From Opitutia bacterium (GTDB lineage: Bacteria; Verrucomicrobiota; Verrucomicrobiia; Opitutales; Seribacteraceae): a DNA stretch of 58,526 bases. Shown here piece after piece: positions 1 through 10,312 of the stretch (its first letter is position 1; each line of letters opens with the position of its first letter). The notes under the pieces were generated by a model. The model had not been told where the DNA came from. It saw only the letters and a program-made list of their open reading frames with translations, and ran no database searches. The position numbers were made by a program, and so were the translations under genes. The stretch is taken from the NCBI GenBank assembly GCA_002716045.1, contig PAZC01000056.1:1-58526 (forward strand). Reading direction: 5' to 3'.

Positions 1-183
1 CTTGAAGTCGCAATGGGCGCACTTCAAGTCGCCTACGACGGTGACTGCTTCACCCTTTGCCTCTTTGCCTTTCTTTCCTTTGTCCGCCTTGGCCGGTTTT
101 TCAGTTGCCCCCTTGTTCTTGTCGGCGGCATAGGCGCCTAGGAAGAGGGAGACGGAGAGGAGGGCATAGATGAATTTTTTCAT
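1..183 (-). CDS. Small secreted CxxC protein (C-terminus cut by window edge)
   Basis: The reading frame starts at the ATG complementary to 181-183 and runs off the left edge after 61 codons. It opens with MKKFIYALLSVSLFLGAYA, a typical signal peptide. A lysine- and alanine-rich linker of about 25 residues follows, and then a GDLKCAHCDFK segment with one CxxC pair near residues 54-57. The pair could bind metal or be redox active. Short exported CxxC proteins of this shape occur in PVC genomes, but I cannot name the family. It lies 52 bp downstream of the DUF1501 gene on the same strand and may be co-transcribed. The missing C-terminus could hold further cysteines or histidines. Confidence 0.7.
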   Translation of the reverse strand, partial: MKKFIYALLSVSLFLGAYAADKNKGATEKPAKADKGKKGKEAKGEAVTVVGDLKCAHCDFK

Positions 184-235
184 GGTTCTGCTTTTGGTTT
201 GTTTGGGGATTCTATTGAAAATGACTTTGGCGTGC

Positions 236-1651
236 TCAGGCCAGTATTTCTTTAAGGACATGGGCCTTTTCCTCGACTCCGGTGAGCCGGAAGTCGAGGC
301 CTTGGAACTTATAGGTGAAGTTTTCCGCTCTGATTCCCAGTTGGTTTAGGATGGTGGCGTGTAGATCGCGCACGTGAACAATATTTTCTTCGGCATTGTA
401 GCCGAGATCATCGGTGTTGCCATAGGACATGCCACCTTTCACTCCGCCTCCAGCCATCCAGATGGAGAAACCCTTGATGTGGTGATCTCGCCCGGATCCC
501 TGAGCCATGGGGGTGCGACCGAATTCACCGCCCCAAATAACCAGTGTGTCATCCAGCATGCCGCGCTGCTTGAGGTCCTGAATAAGCGCGGCAGATCCTT
601 GGTCGACGCGTTTGGCCACGCCGGAGATGGCATTTTTCACGCCGCCATGATGATCCCATCCGCGATGGTAAAGCTGAATGAAGCGCACTCCGCGTTCCGC
701 TAGGCGCCGAGCCAGCAGACAGTTGGATGCAAAGGATCCGTCACCTGGCTTGGCTCCATAAAGATCCAGTACGTGCTGAGGTTCCTTCGATACATCCATC
801 AGGTCGGGCACGCTGGTTTGCATCCTGAAGGCCATTTCGTATTGGCTGATCTTGGTGGTGATTTCAGGATCTGCGGCAGTGGCGTTGCGGAGGGTGTTTA
901 GTTCGTTGACGGCGTCGATGAGAGAGCGTTGGTCCTGTGTATTCACACCAGTAGGATTACTAAGATAGAGGACGGGATCGCCCTTGGAGTTGAAGTTGAC
1001 TCCCTGATATTTGCTGGGAAGGAAGCCGCTGTGCCATTGCCTCGATGCAATGGGTTGATTCTGACCTCCGCCAACGGATGTGAGAACAACGAAGCCAGGG
1101 AGATTTTGTGTGTCTGCGCCAAGACCATACAGCACCCAGGACCCCATGCTTGGTCTGCCCGAAATCTGGGTGCCGGTATTCATGTAGGTGTGCGCTGGAT
1201 CGTGATTGATTTGCTCGGTACGCATGGATCGGATGATGCATATGTCGTCTGCAATGGATCCGATCTTGGGGAATTGATTGCAAATGCTTTGTCCGGATTT
1301 GCCATACCGCTCGAAAGCGTGCTGCGGACCAAGGCATTTGAGGGCGTTCCTCTTGCCTTGTAACTGGGCAATGGGTTGTCCTTCGGTAATGGATTTGGGC
1401 ATGGCCTTCCCGTTCATTTCACGAAGCTTCGGCTTGTCGTCCAGAGTCTCGAGATGAGAAGGACCTCCTGCCATGCACAGGAAAATCACTCGTTTTGCCT
1501 TGGCGGGGATTCCTGCGTCAGAGGGAAGATGGGCCGGCCAAGGGTGGGGTGCTCCATGAACGGAATGGCGTGCCAGTATAGACGTTAGGGCCGCAGAACC
1601 GATGCCTACGCTGGCTTGATTGAGAAAGGAACGTCGTGTTTGCAGATTCAT
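236..1651 (-). CDS. DUF1501 family protein, Tat-exported (471 aa)
   Basis: This is a DUF1501 protein, a family related to the alkaline phosphatase/sulfatase fold and very abundant in Planctomycetes and Verrucomicrobia. Its biochemical role is not established. The start chosen is the ATG at 1649-1651, giving MNLQTRRSFLNQASVGIG, a twin-arginine signal. A longer frame from 1732 would overlap the upstream PSD1 gene and bury that signal. Family landmarks visible are KAKRVIFLCMAGGPSHLETLD after the signal, IIRSMRTEQINHDPAHTYMNTG, GRPSMGSWVLYGLG, the FIQLYHRGWDHHG block, and VIWGGEFGRTPMAQGSGRDHH near the C-terminus. The gene starts 23 bp after the PSD1 stop, the usual PSD1-DUF1501 operon order. A diverged paralogue sits at 56262-57689. 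Confidence 0.93.
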   Translation of the reverse strand: MNLQTRRSFLNQASVGIGSAALTSILARHSVHGAPHPWPAHLPSDAGIPAKAKRVIFLCMAGGPSHLETLDDKPKLREMNGKAMPKSITEGQPIAQLQGKRNALKCLGPQHAFERYGKSGQSICNQFPKIGSIADDICIIRSMRTEQINHDPAHTYMNTGTQISGRPSMGSWVLYGLGADTQNLPGFVVLTSVGGGQNQPIASRQWHSGFLPSKYQGVNFNSKGDPVLYLSNPTGVNTQDQRSLIDAVNELNTLRNATAADPEITTKISQYEMAFRMQTSVPDLMDVSKEPQHVLDLYGAKPGDGSFASNCLLARRLAERGVRFIQLYHRGWDHHGGVKNAISGVAKRVDQGSAALIQDLKQRGMLDDTLVIWGGEFGRTPMAQGSGRDHHIKGFSIWMAGGGVKGGMSYGNTDDLGYNAEENIVHVRDLHATILNQLGIRAENFTYKFQGLDFRLTGVEEKAHVLKEILA

Positions 1652-1674
1652 GGTAAGAAGCGTAAGTGATCGAA

Positions 1675-4600
1675 TTAGAAACGAGCGGTTGTTTCGTAAA
1701 TGTTCAGCAAGGCCCTGGCGATGCTCGTCCATGCGGCAAGCTCATGTGATTCCAAGTTGGCAGCAACTTGTTTGGATCCAGTGGCGATAAGTTTCTTGGC
1801 ATCCTCGGGATTGGCTTTGTAGCGCTCTCTTTGAGCCGCGAGCAACTTGGACAGGATTTGACGTTCCTTGGCGGAAGGTTCGCGGGTGAGCGCAAGTTTA
1901 AAGGCAAGGGCAAGGCGTGTGTCATCATTCCCTTTGATTTCCATGAGAAGGCGCTCAGCTAGAGCACGAGCGGCTTCTACGAAAACGGGATCGTTGAGGA
2001 GAACAAGCGCTTGCTGGGGTATGTTGGAACGGGGCCGTTCGGCGACGCATTCTTCCCTGCTGGGTGCGTCAAAGGCGACCATGGCAGGGTGGGGGAAGCT
2101 TCGGCAAACAAAGGTGTAGAGGCTGCGTCGATAGAGTTCGTCTCCTTTGGATTGCTGCCATTTTCGTGCGGGGAAATTAAGATGACGCCAATATCCGGCG
2201 GGTTGGTAAGGCTTTACGCTCTTCCCGCCGATGTTAGGCGATAGCAGGTTGCTCACGGAAAGGGCGGTGTCCCGCACGAATTCCGCATCCAGACGAAAAC
2301 GGGTTTGGCGGGCGAAAAGTCGATTGGCTGGATCTTTCTCGAGTAATTCCTCCGATACAGCGGAAGACTGCCGATAGGTTCCTGACATGACCATGAACTT
2401 AATGAGGCGTTTTACGTCCCATCCGGTGTCACGGAAGTCGGCGGCTAGGTAGTCGAGCAACTCGGGGTTGGTCGGCGGTTCGCCTTGGCCGCCCAAGTCG
2501 TCAAGACGTCGGGAGAGGCCGTACCCGAAGAACAATTTCCATATCCTGTTCACGAATGCCCTGGAGGTCAGAGGATTATCCTTGGAGACGACCCACTGTG
2601 CCAAGTCCATACGATTGGCTTGCCTGCCATCAGTTTCAAGTTTTCCTAGAAAGGACGGTATGGCTGGCTTTACTTCTTCTCCCGACTTGTCGAGCCAGTT
2701 GCCACGCGGTAGAATTTTGACCATGCGTGGTTTAGTTGATTCTGATACCAGCATGGAGCGCTCGCCCGAACTTTTGTTCAATGCTTCCTCTTTGCCTTGC
2801 AGCTTGGCTAGAGCATCTTTCTCCTTTGCGAATTTACCGGAGGTGGCTTTGTGGACGAAAGCCAAGTAATGGGATCGGAGAAGAGACTTTTGGTCGGCGT
2901 TTCTTTTGTCCTCAGGAACCTTGATGGCAGTTTGCACCTTTGCCGGCAAATCCTTGGCATTCTTGTTTTGAGCGGCCCAGGTTTTTTGGGAAAAGGCTGG
3001 ATCCTTGGTCGGGTCGACCACGGTCACGGCACCGGCTTTGTCCCAATACACTTTGCCTCCGAACTGCGAGAACGCCCAACCATTCAGTTGGGCTCCGGGC
3101 TTCAATCCGACGTGAGAGGCATCAACCTCCAACTTGGTCCATTGCCCTGGTTTAGGTAGAGGTCCCATATTTCTTCTGCTGACTTCTCCCTCTTTGCCCC
3201 AAGAGATTTTCGATTCGCCCCAATAGGCGCGGTGGTCCCAACTGCCATCATTGAACTGGAGCATAATTTGTTTCGGCGGCTTTTGGGCATCCAGATAAAC
3301 GTAGGCAAACAGTTTGGTGCCTTTCGAAATAGGTAATTTGGGGTTGGCTCCATCAAAGAAATGTTGGCTCAGCCCGCCCGCTTCACGCACTGTAGCCTTT
3401 TGACCGCTGAAAACGGGCTCCGGTTTGCTGACGAATTTCCAGGGGCTGTTGCCTTGAGCTCGTCCACCTGAGGGAACGGCATCTTCGATCCAAACCTTTT
3501 CGACAGGCTCCGGAGCCTTTGCAATTTTCGGCTCTTCATAAGGCAATTTGGAGGCTTTGGACAACAAGTCCTTGATCAGTGATTCTTGCTGTTTCTTAAT
3601 CTCGATCAGTGCTTGGTTCCCTTTTTGCGTCGGCAGTAACCACTTTTTGGCAGTGGAAGAGGGAAGTTTGAAATTAGGAGCTCTGCGACCAAGTATCTTT
3701 TCCTTGATATCGGCAAAGAAGGCAGCGAGGGAATAGAAGTCCTTGGTGGTTATGGGATCGTATTTGTGGTCGTGGCATTGGGCGCAGCCGGTCGTGGCAG
3801 CTAACCAGACGTTGCCGAAATTGCGAACACGATCCGCCTGATAAATGGTGACGTACTCATCTGCTTGCGCTCCACCTTCCTCGGTGGTTTGCAGGAGACG
3901 GTTATAGCCGGAGGCCACCTTTTGCATTGGAGTTGCCTCCGGAATGAGGTCTCCGGCAATGTTCTCGATGACGAACTGGTCGTAGGGGAGGTTCTGGTTG
4001 AATGCCCCGATGACGTAGTCACGGTAGGAGGAGACCTCCATGAAATTGTCACTGTGATATCCCGATGTATCGGCGAAGCGGACCAGATCGAGCCAGTGGA
4101 CGGCCATTCGTTCACCGAATCGCGGGTCTGCCAAGAGACGTTCGACAAGTTTCTCATAGGCTTGCCCGGAGGAGTCTTTGAGGAAGGCATCCGCTTCCTC
4201 GGGCGTTGGGGGAACGCCAAGGAGGTCAAGGTAGAGCCGGCGCGCTAGGGTTACTTTGTTAGCTTCGGATGATGGTTTGAAGCCAGCTTCGGTGATTTGG
4301 TTTAACAATAGTTGATCCACTTCATTGCGAAGAAAGGAATGCTTCTCCTGAATTACGGGAAGCTTGGGCTTTTTTACCGGGCGATACGCCCAGTGAGCTT
4401 CGTATTTGCCGCCTTCAGCAATCCATTGTTTGAGGATTTCTATTTGGGCGTTGGTCAGCTTCTTGCCGCTTTTTTTCGGTGGCATGTGATCGTCCTCGTC
4501 CTTTGAGAGGATGCGGGCCACTAGTTCGCTTTCGCCGGGCTTACCTGGGACAACCGCTTGGTAGCCTCCCAAGTCGGCTGTTGCTCCCTCCGCGAGGTCA

Positions 4601-4764
4601 AGGCGTAACTTCGCCTTCCGAGTCTGTTTGTCTGGCCCATGGCAATGGAAGCAGGCCTCTGACAGAATTGGGCGAATGTCCTTGGTGAAGTCGACCTTGC
4701 CAAAAGTCCAAGGGGAAGCCAAGGCACTCAAGATAAGAAAAATGGATCGGCAATAAATCTTCAT
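1675..4764 (-). CDS. PSD1 / planctomycete cytochrome C domain protein (DUF1549-DUF1553, 1029 aa)
   Basis: This large exported protein has the canonical PSCyt1-PSCyt2 (DUF1549)-PSD1 (DUF1553) layout. A signal peptide (residues 1-22) precedes a cytochrome-like domain whose CFHCH motif at residues 38-42 can attach haem c. DUF1549 spans about 130-360 and ends with [13 protein letters not shown], a second CxxCH at residues 327-331. A beta-rich insert at about 430-620 resembles a carbohydrate-binding sandwich. DUF1553 covers about 700-980, with [20 protein letters not shown] and [16 protein letters not shown] as landmarks. It probably carries electrons or acts on polysaccharide at the cell surface together with the DUF1501 protein encoded 23 bp downstream. 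That role is inferred from context, and the family has no settled enzymology. Confidence 0.93.
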   Translation of the reverse strand: MKIYCRSIFLILSALASPWTFGKVDFTKDIRPILSEACFHCHGPDKQTRKAKLRLDLAEGATADLGGYQAVVPGKPGESELVARILSKDEDDHMPPKKSGKKLTNAQIEILKQWIAEGGKYEAHWAYRPVKKPKLPVIQEKHSFLRNEVDQLLLNQITEAGFKPSSEANKVTLARRLYLDLLGVPPTPEEADAFLKDSSGQAYEKLVERLLADPRFGERMAVHWLDLVRFADTSGYHSDNFMEVSSYRDYVIGAFNQNLPYDQFVIENIAGDLIPEATPMQKVASGYNRLLQTTEEGGAQADEYVTIYQADRVRNFGNVWLAATTGCAQCHDHKYDPITTKDFYSLAAFFADIKEKILGRRAPNFKLPSSTAKKWLLPTQKGNQALIEIKKQQESLIKDLLSKASKLPYEEPKIAKAPEPVEKVWIEDAVPSGGRAQGNSPWKFVSKPEPVFSGQKATVREAGGLSQHFFDGANPKLPISKGTKLFAYVYLDAQKPPKQIMLQFNDGSWDHRAYWGESKISWGKEGEVSRRNMGPLPKPGQWTKLEVDASHVGLKPGAQLNGWAFSQFGGKVYWDKAGAVTVVDPTKDPAFSQKTWAAQNKNAKDLPAKVQTAIKVPEDKRNADQKSLLRSHYLAFVHKATSGKFAKEKDALAKLQGKEEALNKSSGERSMLVSESTKPRMVKILPRGNWLDKSGEEVKPAIPSFLGKLETDGRQANRMDLAQWVVSKDNPLTSRAFVNRIWKLFFGYGLSRRLDDLGGQGEPPTNPELLDYLAADFRDTGWDVKRLIKFMVMSGTYRQSSAVSEELLEKDPANRLFARQTRFRLDAEFVRDTALSVSNLLSPNIGGKSVKPYQPAGYWRHLNFPARKWQQSKGDELYRRSLYTFVCRSFPHPAMVAFDAPSREECVAERPRSNIPQQALVLLNDPVFVEAARALAERLLMEIKGNDDTRLALAFKLALTREPSAKERQILSKLLAAQRERYKANPEDAKKLIATGSKQVAANLESHELAAWTSIARALLNIYETTARF

Positions 4765-4842
4765 GTGCGACTCTTAACTTAAAGACGAGAATTCTACGAA
4801 GAAAGCGAAAACTTGCCTTGGTTTTCAAAAAGAACGAAGAGG

Positions 4843-6357
4843 TTAATGCTTGGCAGGTTGTTTTGCGGAGGCAACTTTTTTTCGAGCCAGTTTCAAGGCG
4901 AATTCCATCACTGTGTCCACTTTCTTGATCAAGTCCTCGGGAGTTCGTTGCACTGGATGGTCGGGACGAATGCCGCTGCCTTTTGGGAAATTTCTGTTGC
5001 CCCTGTAGTTTTCGTATCTGATCAAGGGCACCTCCAGTTGGCATCGTGTGTTGGGAAGGTCGTAAAGCACCATGTTTCCCGCCGTGAAGGTGTCATGGCC
5101 ACCGCCGGTTTCCTCTCCGATGAAAGTAACGTTGTCATTATTTAGCAAGTAACTCCCGAAGACTGCTCCGCCGGAATGAGTCCATCCCCCGATCAAGGCG
5201 ATTACATGGCCGTCGAAGGACTTTTTCTTGGGCTCCCACTTTTTGTTCTTTTCCTCTATCATGAGAAGTCGCCCGCAATCGTTTCTCTTGAATTCCTTGG
5301 CGAAAATTCTCTCGAGCATTTTGGGGAATTGATCGCGGGCCAAATGTTCCTTCACGGGAATTGTCAAGGTCCGGGCTTCGGCCAGCTTGGCATCTTGGAA
5401 AGGGGCTTGAGCGAAATAGGAAAACAATTGAGCATCGTTGCCGACGTAACCGCCGTCGTTTTGCCTCAGGTCGAGAATGATGCATTTCACATCGCCGTTT
5501 TCCTGCAGGGCTCCGAAGTTTTCCTGCAAAAAAGATTTGTATTTTTGGCGCCCCTTCTTGTTCAGGCCGAAATCGAAGCTGTTCATGCTGAACAATTGAA
5601 TTCCTTCCTCGACCTGTCCGGCCTTGTATTTCTTGGACTTGCCGGTATCGGAGTGTCTTTCGATCAACTTGAGGTCGAGTTTCTTGGCAGTGATGGGTTC
5701 GACCTCCTTTGTCTTCTTTTCGTTGGAGCCAAAGGCTAGGTATTCGATCTGAAAGCGCTCCTGCTTTCCATAAGCAAGGAAGTGATGGAGGGCGAACTCG
5801 TCTTCCATTTGCCGGTATTTCAGGGTTTGGTTGTATCCGTCCGACCGTATGTAGGGAAGTAGCTCGGTCAGGATATTCTCCATTGGGGTTCCGTTAATCG
5901 CCAATACTTCGGCGCCAAGCGGCAGTGCTGTCTTGGCATGGTCGACGTAGGCTTTCTTGTTCAGGAAAGCGAGGGGCAGGGGAAACAGGGAGGTGTCTTT
6001 TTGGAGTGAATTGAGCAGTTTCGGAGGGAGGTCGAAGTAGGTGTGCCCGCAGTAAACTTTCTCTACCAATGGTGCCACTTCCAAATAAAATTGCCGCAAT
6101 GTCATGGGCTTGGCGAAAACCTGACTCGTTTCTTCGAATTTTTTGGCGAAGTCATCTTTGGTGGTGTAGAGGTATAAACCGGGATGGCCTTCCTCCAGCG
6201 CCTTCCTTAGTACTTTCAGGTCCTCCCTCATCTGCTCGGGTTGGAATATCTGATCGAGTGTGGGGGCGATCCGTCCCCTTTTATTCTTTTGGGCTTCGCT
6301 TTCCGTAAAAGTCAGACAGGCCAACAGGGCCAAGCTAGCTAAAAGGCTTTGGTTCAT
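4843..6357 (-). CDS. S41-like peptidase, exported (504 aa)
   Basis: The N-terminus is a signal peptide (MNQSLLASLALLACLTFTESEA). The N-terminal region (EDLKVLRKALEEGHPGLYLY) matches the helical lead-in of S41-type peptidases. The C-terminal half carries the S41 core: a CIILDLRQNDGG strand, then GGWTHSGGAVFGSYLL with the presumed nucleophile near Ser395, then FIGEETGGGHDTFTAGN. The GEETGGG ending resembles the tricorn-like and secreted subclass rather than CtpA, whose Ser/Lys dyad is followed by GKG. No equivalent lysine is obvious, so activity is plausible but unproven. It lies 22 bp after the propeller fusion gene on the same strand and is likely co-transcribed. Substrate unknown. Confidence 0.82.
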   Translation of the reverse strand: MNQSLLASLALLACLTFTESEAQKNKRGRIAPTLDQIFQPEQMREDLKVLRKALEEGHPGLYLYTTKDDFAKKFEETSQVFAKPMTLRQFYLEVAPLVEKVYCGHTYFDLPPKLLNSLQKDTSLFPLPLAFLNKKAYVDHAKTALPLGAEVLAINGTPMENILTELLPYIRSDGYNQTLKYRQMEDEFALHHFLAYGKQERFQIEYLAFGSNEKKTKEVEPITAKKLDLKLIERHSDTGKSKKYKAGQVEEGIQLFSMNSFDFGLNKKGRQKYKSFLQENFGALQENGDVKCIILDLRQNDGGYVGNDAQLFSYFAQAPFQDAKLAEARTLTIPVKEHLARDQFPKMLERIFAKEFKRNDCGRLLMIEEKNKKWEPKKKSFDGHVIALIGGWTHSGGAVFGSYLLNNDNVTFIGEETGGGHDTFTAGNMVLYDLPNTRCQLEVPLIRYENYRGNRNFPKGSGIRPDHPVQRTPEDLIKKVDTVMEFALKLARKKVASAKQPAKH

Positions 6358-6379
6358 GACAAGCGTTTACCCAATGGGA

Positions 6380-9300
6380 TTATTTTTTGCCCTTCAGGCA
6401 AGTGATCGTGCCTTTTTCCGTAGACAGGAAAAGATTTCCATTGGCTGCTGCCATGCCATCCCAGGTCGGAAGATAGCCCAAGTCGTATTTACCCAAGGTT
6501 TCACCTGTTTCAGTCGATATTGCGAGCAGTACGGCTCCTTGGTTGCCGTCCAATGCGGCTTGTTGTTTGGCTATGACCTCATTTACCGAATCATCCCGTG
6601 CCATGATGCGGCCAAAGGTTTTCTCCTCGTCCATGACATCTGGGGGGCCCGCGACAAATACAACGTCTTCTGCCAGCACCATCCCGCGGGCCAGCAAAGG
6701 TATGTCGTGCGTCCAGTTGTGATTTATTCCACTCCCCCCTTTTTGGTTTGCCTTGGGTTTGGAGGTGAAGCGAAAGGCTCCTCCGAACTGACCTTTATCT
6801 GGCTTGGCTCCGGTGATTGTTGCCTTGTGCTTGCCTGCCGACAGGTCGAGTGCCTGACCGTCATCGAAGGAGCAAGCGAGGACGCAAGTCGATTCCAGTG
6901 GGCGATTTTTTCCAGCATTTTCAAATACTTTGGCAAACATGGCCGAATCCACTTCGCCGAAATGGAGACGCACTTCGTCGATCAGTCCCGTGAAGTTGAA
7001 AGGGCTGGTGTAGTTGCCCACAGCGCTCAGGTTGTCGGCTCCCAGATCCAAGCTTTGGATGGGATCGGTTCCAAGTAGGCCGGTTGACTCTCCTTTCGCA
7101 ACGAGTCGGCCATCCAGGTAAAGTTTCATTGTTTTGTCCTTGGCCAGTACTCCTGCCAAGTGATGCCACTTGCCAATGATACGTTCGCGGGAACCGATGC
7201 TTGCTAACTTGTCGCTGGCCCGGACGTGAAAGCGAGGACGACCTTTTTCAAGCGTTAGGGCGAACCCATCTTTCGGGCCTCCTCTTGCCACGATGACTCC
7301 ATCCCCTTTGTCCGCCTTGAACCATGCCTCGACGGCAAGGGCTTTGCCTTTTGGGTTAAGTGCTTTCGGCGTGCCGAAGGTGATCATTTGCGTAGGCGTG
7401 GATCCTCGTCGGTTCGCGACGGGCCCTGCAACTTCCTTCCCCGCGGCCTGCTCCATCGGAGCGGAGAACATTTGATGTTCGATGGTAGTGGTCCAACGGA
7501 GGTATTGCGGTTTGCGGCCGAAGCCATAGACGGTTTCGTTGTCATGGACCAGGATTCGCCCCGAGGGCGCGAACTTGCCTGCTTGGTAATAACCGCCGTG
7601 ACCTCCCGCAAAGCTACGGCCATAGACCCAGTAGCTTCGATGGAACCAGTCTCCGTCGAGGAAACCAGTGGGAGAGAACAGGTGTACCCCTTCCCCTTTT
7701 TGGACCGAGCCTTGGCTGGCGGGGCTGCCGGAATGGGGACCGAGTCCAACGCGCTTTCCGTTATGGTCAAACTTCTGGGAACGCATGTAGACAAAATCGT
7801 CGTCGCACGAGAGGATGTCGGTTAGCCCAACCGGCATATTCAGGATTTGATGTCTCTCGGCTAGATTCCGTCCTGTTTCAGGGTCGGTTTCGTTGACCTT
7901 GGTCTGGACAAGGACTTTTCCAGTCGTGGCATCGAGTTTGTAGAAGCTCAAGCCACCATCGAGGAAGTTTGACCGTCCTGCCACGAAATAGGCCGCCCCT
8001 TCGCGAACGAGAATGTTGCCGGAGACGGGCCAGACGGATTCGAGTTGCTCGAAGGCCATGTGGCGCAGGTCCTCCGGAGCGGCCCGAAAGCGCCATGAAA
8101 GGGCCCCGTCGGAGGTGCGGAGGCTAGTCACAGTGCCATCAGCTGAACCGAACAAGACAGCCCCTTGATGGTAGGTGGGGGGAGAGTCAACTCGACCACC
8201 GGCTACATGGGTCCAAAGCCCTTTACCATTGTTCGTATCTAGGCAGTGGACGGCATGGGCATCGATTTCCGCAACAAACAACTTACCGTCTGCAACAATG
8301 ACGGAGCTTAGTCTGCCTCCGTCCCCAATGGCGGTTTCCCATTCAGGGTTGAGCTTGGGTGATACTTGGGTCTTTGATTTTCCACTTCGGTTAGTGTTGC
8401 CCCGATAGGTTGGCCAATCCGATTCATCCACTTTTTTGGGAGCTTGGATTTTCCCGTATGCAGGCCCTTTTACCAATCGCGGTGGAATTTTCTTTGGATC
8501 GGGCGCCTGCCTTTCGCTTGATGCCGAGGCCAACGCGTTGAGCCCGAAAAGCTTGGCTTCGGGATAGCATGCGCAGTTATGCGGAGGAGCATATACCAAG
8601 CCGTTGGCAGGCATAATGCCATAGAGGCAACCGCCTCGCACCCAATGATTGAGATCCCAATTTGCATTCTGGAAATCGACGAATTCAATACCTGTTCGGG
8701 AGGCCAGGATAAACCGGTCTGTGGCCTTTGCAATGTGGCAGCGGTGATGGAACCAGTATGGGTTTACCTTTGGGGGAAAGCTTTTCTTGGTTTCGCCCGT
8801 ATGGAGATCGCGTCCCGTCCATACCCCGGAGTCTCTCGTGCTGGTAATGGGAGCCGACCAAACTAGTCCACCTATTACCAACAAGTCCTCGGGCGATTGG
8901 TAACCGCCTCGTTCGTGCGGAGAACTCCATAGCTTTTTTCCGCTTTTCGCCTCATAGGCGGTCATCGAGCGATCGCCGCCGGCATACACGACTACCCCGT
9001 CCACGACCACGAGCCTCGGGCCAAAGTTGAAAGGTATGCTCGATCGACCTCCGCTGGAGTCTTCTTTCCATGCCACCTTCCCTGTCTTCATGTCGATCGC
9101 ATATACGTTTTTTCCGTCATGAAAGTACGCTCGCTCGCCATCGGAGGCAGGGGAGAGGGGAGCAATCGGGCTCTCGTATTCCCATATCTTCTTCCCCGTC
9201 TTTGCATCATAGCACATCAGGATGCGAGGTTTCTGGTCCCAGACGAACTCGGTGCGTACTCGGCCTTGGTCTCCCACGTTGTGCTTGGGAACGTAGTCCT

Positions 9301-10264
9301 TCAATTCGGAGGCGCCCTTGTTCACCAAAGCCAACAGCAAGCCATTGGCCACTAAGATTTCCTCGGAGCCTTCCGAGCCCTTGAAGGTAACCAAAGTTTC
9401 CCCGTTGGCTGCGTCCAATGCGGAAACCGCAGCGGTGATGCCCATGGTGAAGTATACACGATCGTCTTTGGATACCAGTCTCCGCGCCAGTTGAGTAGGT
9501 CCGCTTTTCAGTGGCCATAAATGATGATGCCATTTGGGGATTTCGCGTTTCCAAAGAACGACCCCATTGAACGCGTCGCGGGCAATCAACTTCCAACTCG
9601 GCGGAAGCTGAATGGATACTCTGGAGCCTTCGTCCATGACGTAAAACAAGCGACCCTTCGTGGAGGTAAGCGCGCTCATGCTGGCCATCCGGTCGTGGTG
9701 GCGTGACCAACGCGGGCTGCCTACCCATTGCATCCGGCGTGGCGGTCCTACTCGCACATCCTTGGCCACTGCATTACCGTCTGCTCCATGCAGATAGTGG
9801 GTCCATTCGTCGATTTCCTCTGGCCATGACTTGTCAATGGCATGCCATTTCCCATTTTTACGTTGGAATGCTTTGCCCAAGGGGGTCAAAACACGGAGGA
9901 TTTCCTTTGGGTTTGTTTCGATGCCCTCCTCGACCAGTATTAGGTTCACCATATTGTCGATGTAAGGCAATTGACCGCCCCCCCATGAATCAGCTGCGAT
10001 CGGACCATAGGCTTCGGCCTTTTCGCGGATTCCCTGGCGGACTTCATTTAGTTTGGATGAATCCGTGACCAGTGCATGGACTTGGTAGGCTTCGCTTGGG
10101 CGCAAGGCAGCGGTAGCCCCGCCATCGCTGGCACCGAGATGGACGATGAAACCTCCTTTGACCTTTGAGCGCTCCAGAATTTGCTCAATCTCCTTGGGAG
10201 AAGACTTTCCAAAGGCAAGAGTCGTTGATACGAGGGCTAGAGAGGCGACGAGTAATGTTTTCAT
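6380..10264 (-). CDS. Exported methyltransferase-like / PQQ-like propeller / LamG fusion (1294 aa)
   Basis: The chosen start (ATG at 10262-10264) gives a clean signal peptide, MKTLLVASLALVSTTLAFG. An upstream in-frame ATG at 10306 would add 14 unlikely residues. Residues ~30-140 look like a Rossmann methyltransferase fragment: GGFIVHLGASDGGATAAL resembles motif I, and EILRVLTPLGKAF the post-domain strand. Two stretches of PQQ/BamB-like propeller repeats follow (about 150-560 and 610-940). A LamG/concanavalin-like sandwich covers about 945-1100 (FKADKGDGVIVARGG, LYLDGRLVAKG, GLIDEVRLHFG), and a last propeller segment about 1130-1294 closes the protein. No PQQ-dehydrogenase active site is evident. 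It sits between the sulfatase (48 bp upstream) and the S41-like gene (22 bp downstream). Function unknown; surface glycan binding is an inference. Confidence 0.85.
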   Translation of the reverse strand: MKTLLVASLALVSTTLAFGKSSPKEIEQILERSKVKGGFIVHLGASDGGATAALRPSEAYQVHALVTDSSKLNEVRQGIREKAEAYGPIAADSWGGGQLPYIDNMVNLILVEEGIETNPKEILRVLTPLGKAFQRKNGKWHAIDKSWPEEIDEWTHYLHGADGNAVAKDVRVGPPRRMQWVGSPRWSRHHDRMASMSALTSTKGRLFYVMDEGSRVSIQLPPSWKLIARDAFNGVVLWKREIPKWHHHLWPLKSGPTQLARRLVSKDDRVYFTMGITAAVSALDAANGETLVTFKGSEGSEEILVANGLLLALVNKGASELKDYVPKHNVGDQGRVRTEFVWDQKPRILMCYDAKTGKKIWEYESPIAPLSPASDGERAYFHDGKNVYAIDMKTGKVAWKEDSSGGRSSIPFNFGPRLVVVDGVVVYAGGDRSMTAYEAKSGKKLWSSPHERGGYQSPEDLLVIGGLVWSAPITSTRDSGVWTGRDLHTGETKKSFPPKVNPYWFHHRCHIAKATDRFILASRTGIEFVDFQNANWDLNHWVRGGCLYGIMPANGLVYAPPHNCACYPEAKLFGLNALASASSERQAPDPKKIPPRLVKGPAYGKIQAPKKVDESDWPTYRGNTNRSGKSKTQVSPKLNPEWETAIGDGGRLSSVIVADGKLFVAEIDAHAVHCLDTNNGKGLWTHVAGGRVDSPPTYHQGAVLFGSADGTVTSLRTSDGALSWRFRAAPEDLRHMAFEQLESVWPVSGNILVREGAAYFVAGRSNFLDGGLSFYKLDATTGKVLVQTKVNETDPETGRNLAERHQILNMPVGLTDILSCDDDFVYMRSQKFDHNGKRVGLGPHSGSPASQGSVQKGEGVHLFSPTGFLDGDWFHRSYWVYGRSFAGGHGGYYQAGKFAPSGRILVHDNETVYGFGRKPQYLRWTTTIEHQMFSAPMEQAAGKEVAGPVANRRGSTPTQMITFGTPKALNPKGKALAVEAWFKADKGDGVIVARGGPKDGFALTLEKGRPRFHVRASDKLASIGSRERIIGKWHHLAGVLAKDKTMKLYLDGRLVAKGESTGLLGTDPIQSLDLGADNLSAVGNYTSPFNFTGLIDEVRLHFGEVDSAMFAKVFENAGKNRPLESTCVLACSFDDGQALDLSAGKHKATITGAKPDKGQFGGAFRFTSKPKANQKGGSGINHNWTHDIPLLARGMVLAEDVVFVAGPPDVMDEEKTFGRIMARDDSVNEVIAKQQAALDGNQGAVLLAISTETGETLGKYDLGYLPTWDGMAAANGNLFLSTEKGTITCLKGKK

Positions 10265-10312
10265 AATGAACGAGGGGAAATAAAATGAAGGGGAATGCCG
10301 AAGCAACTTCCG

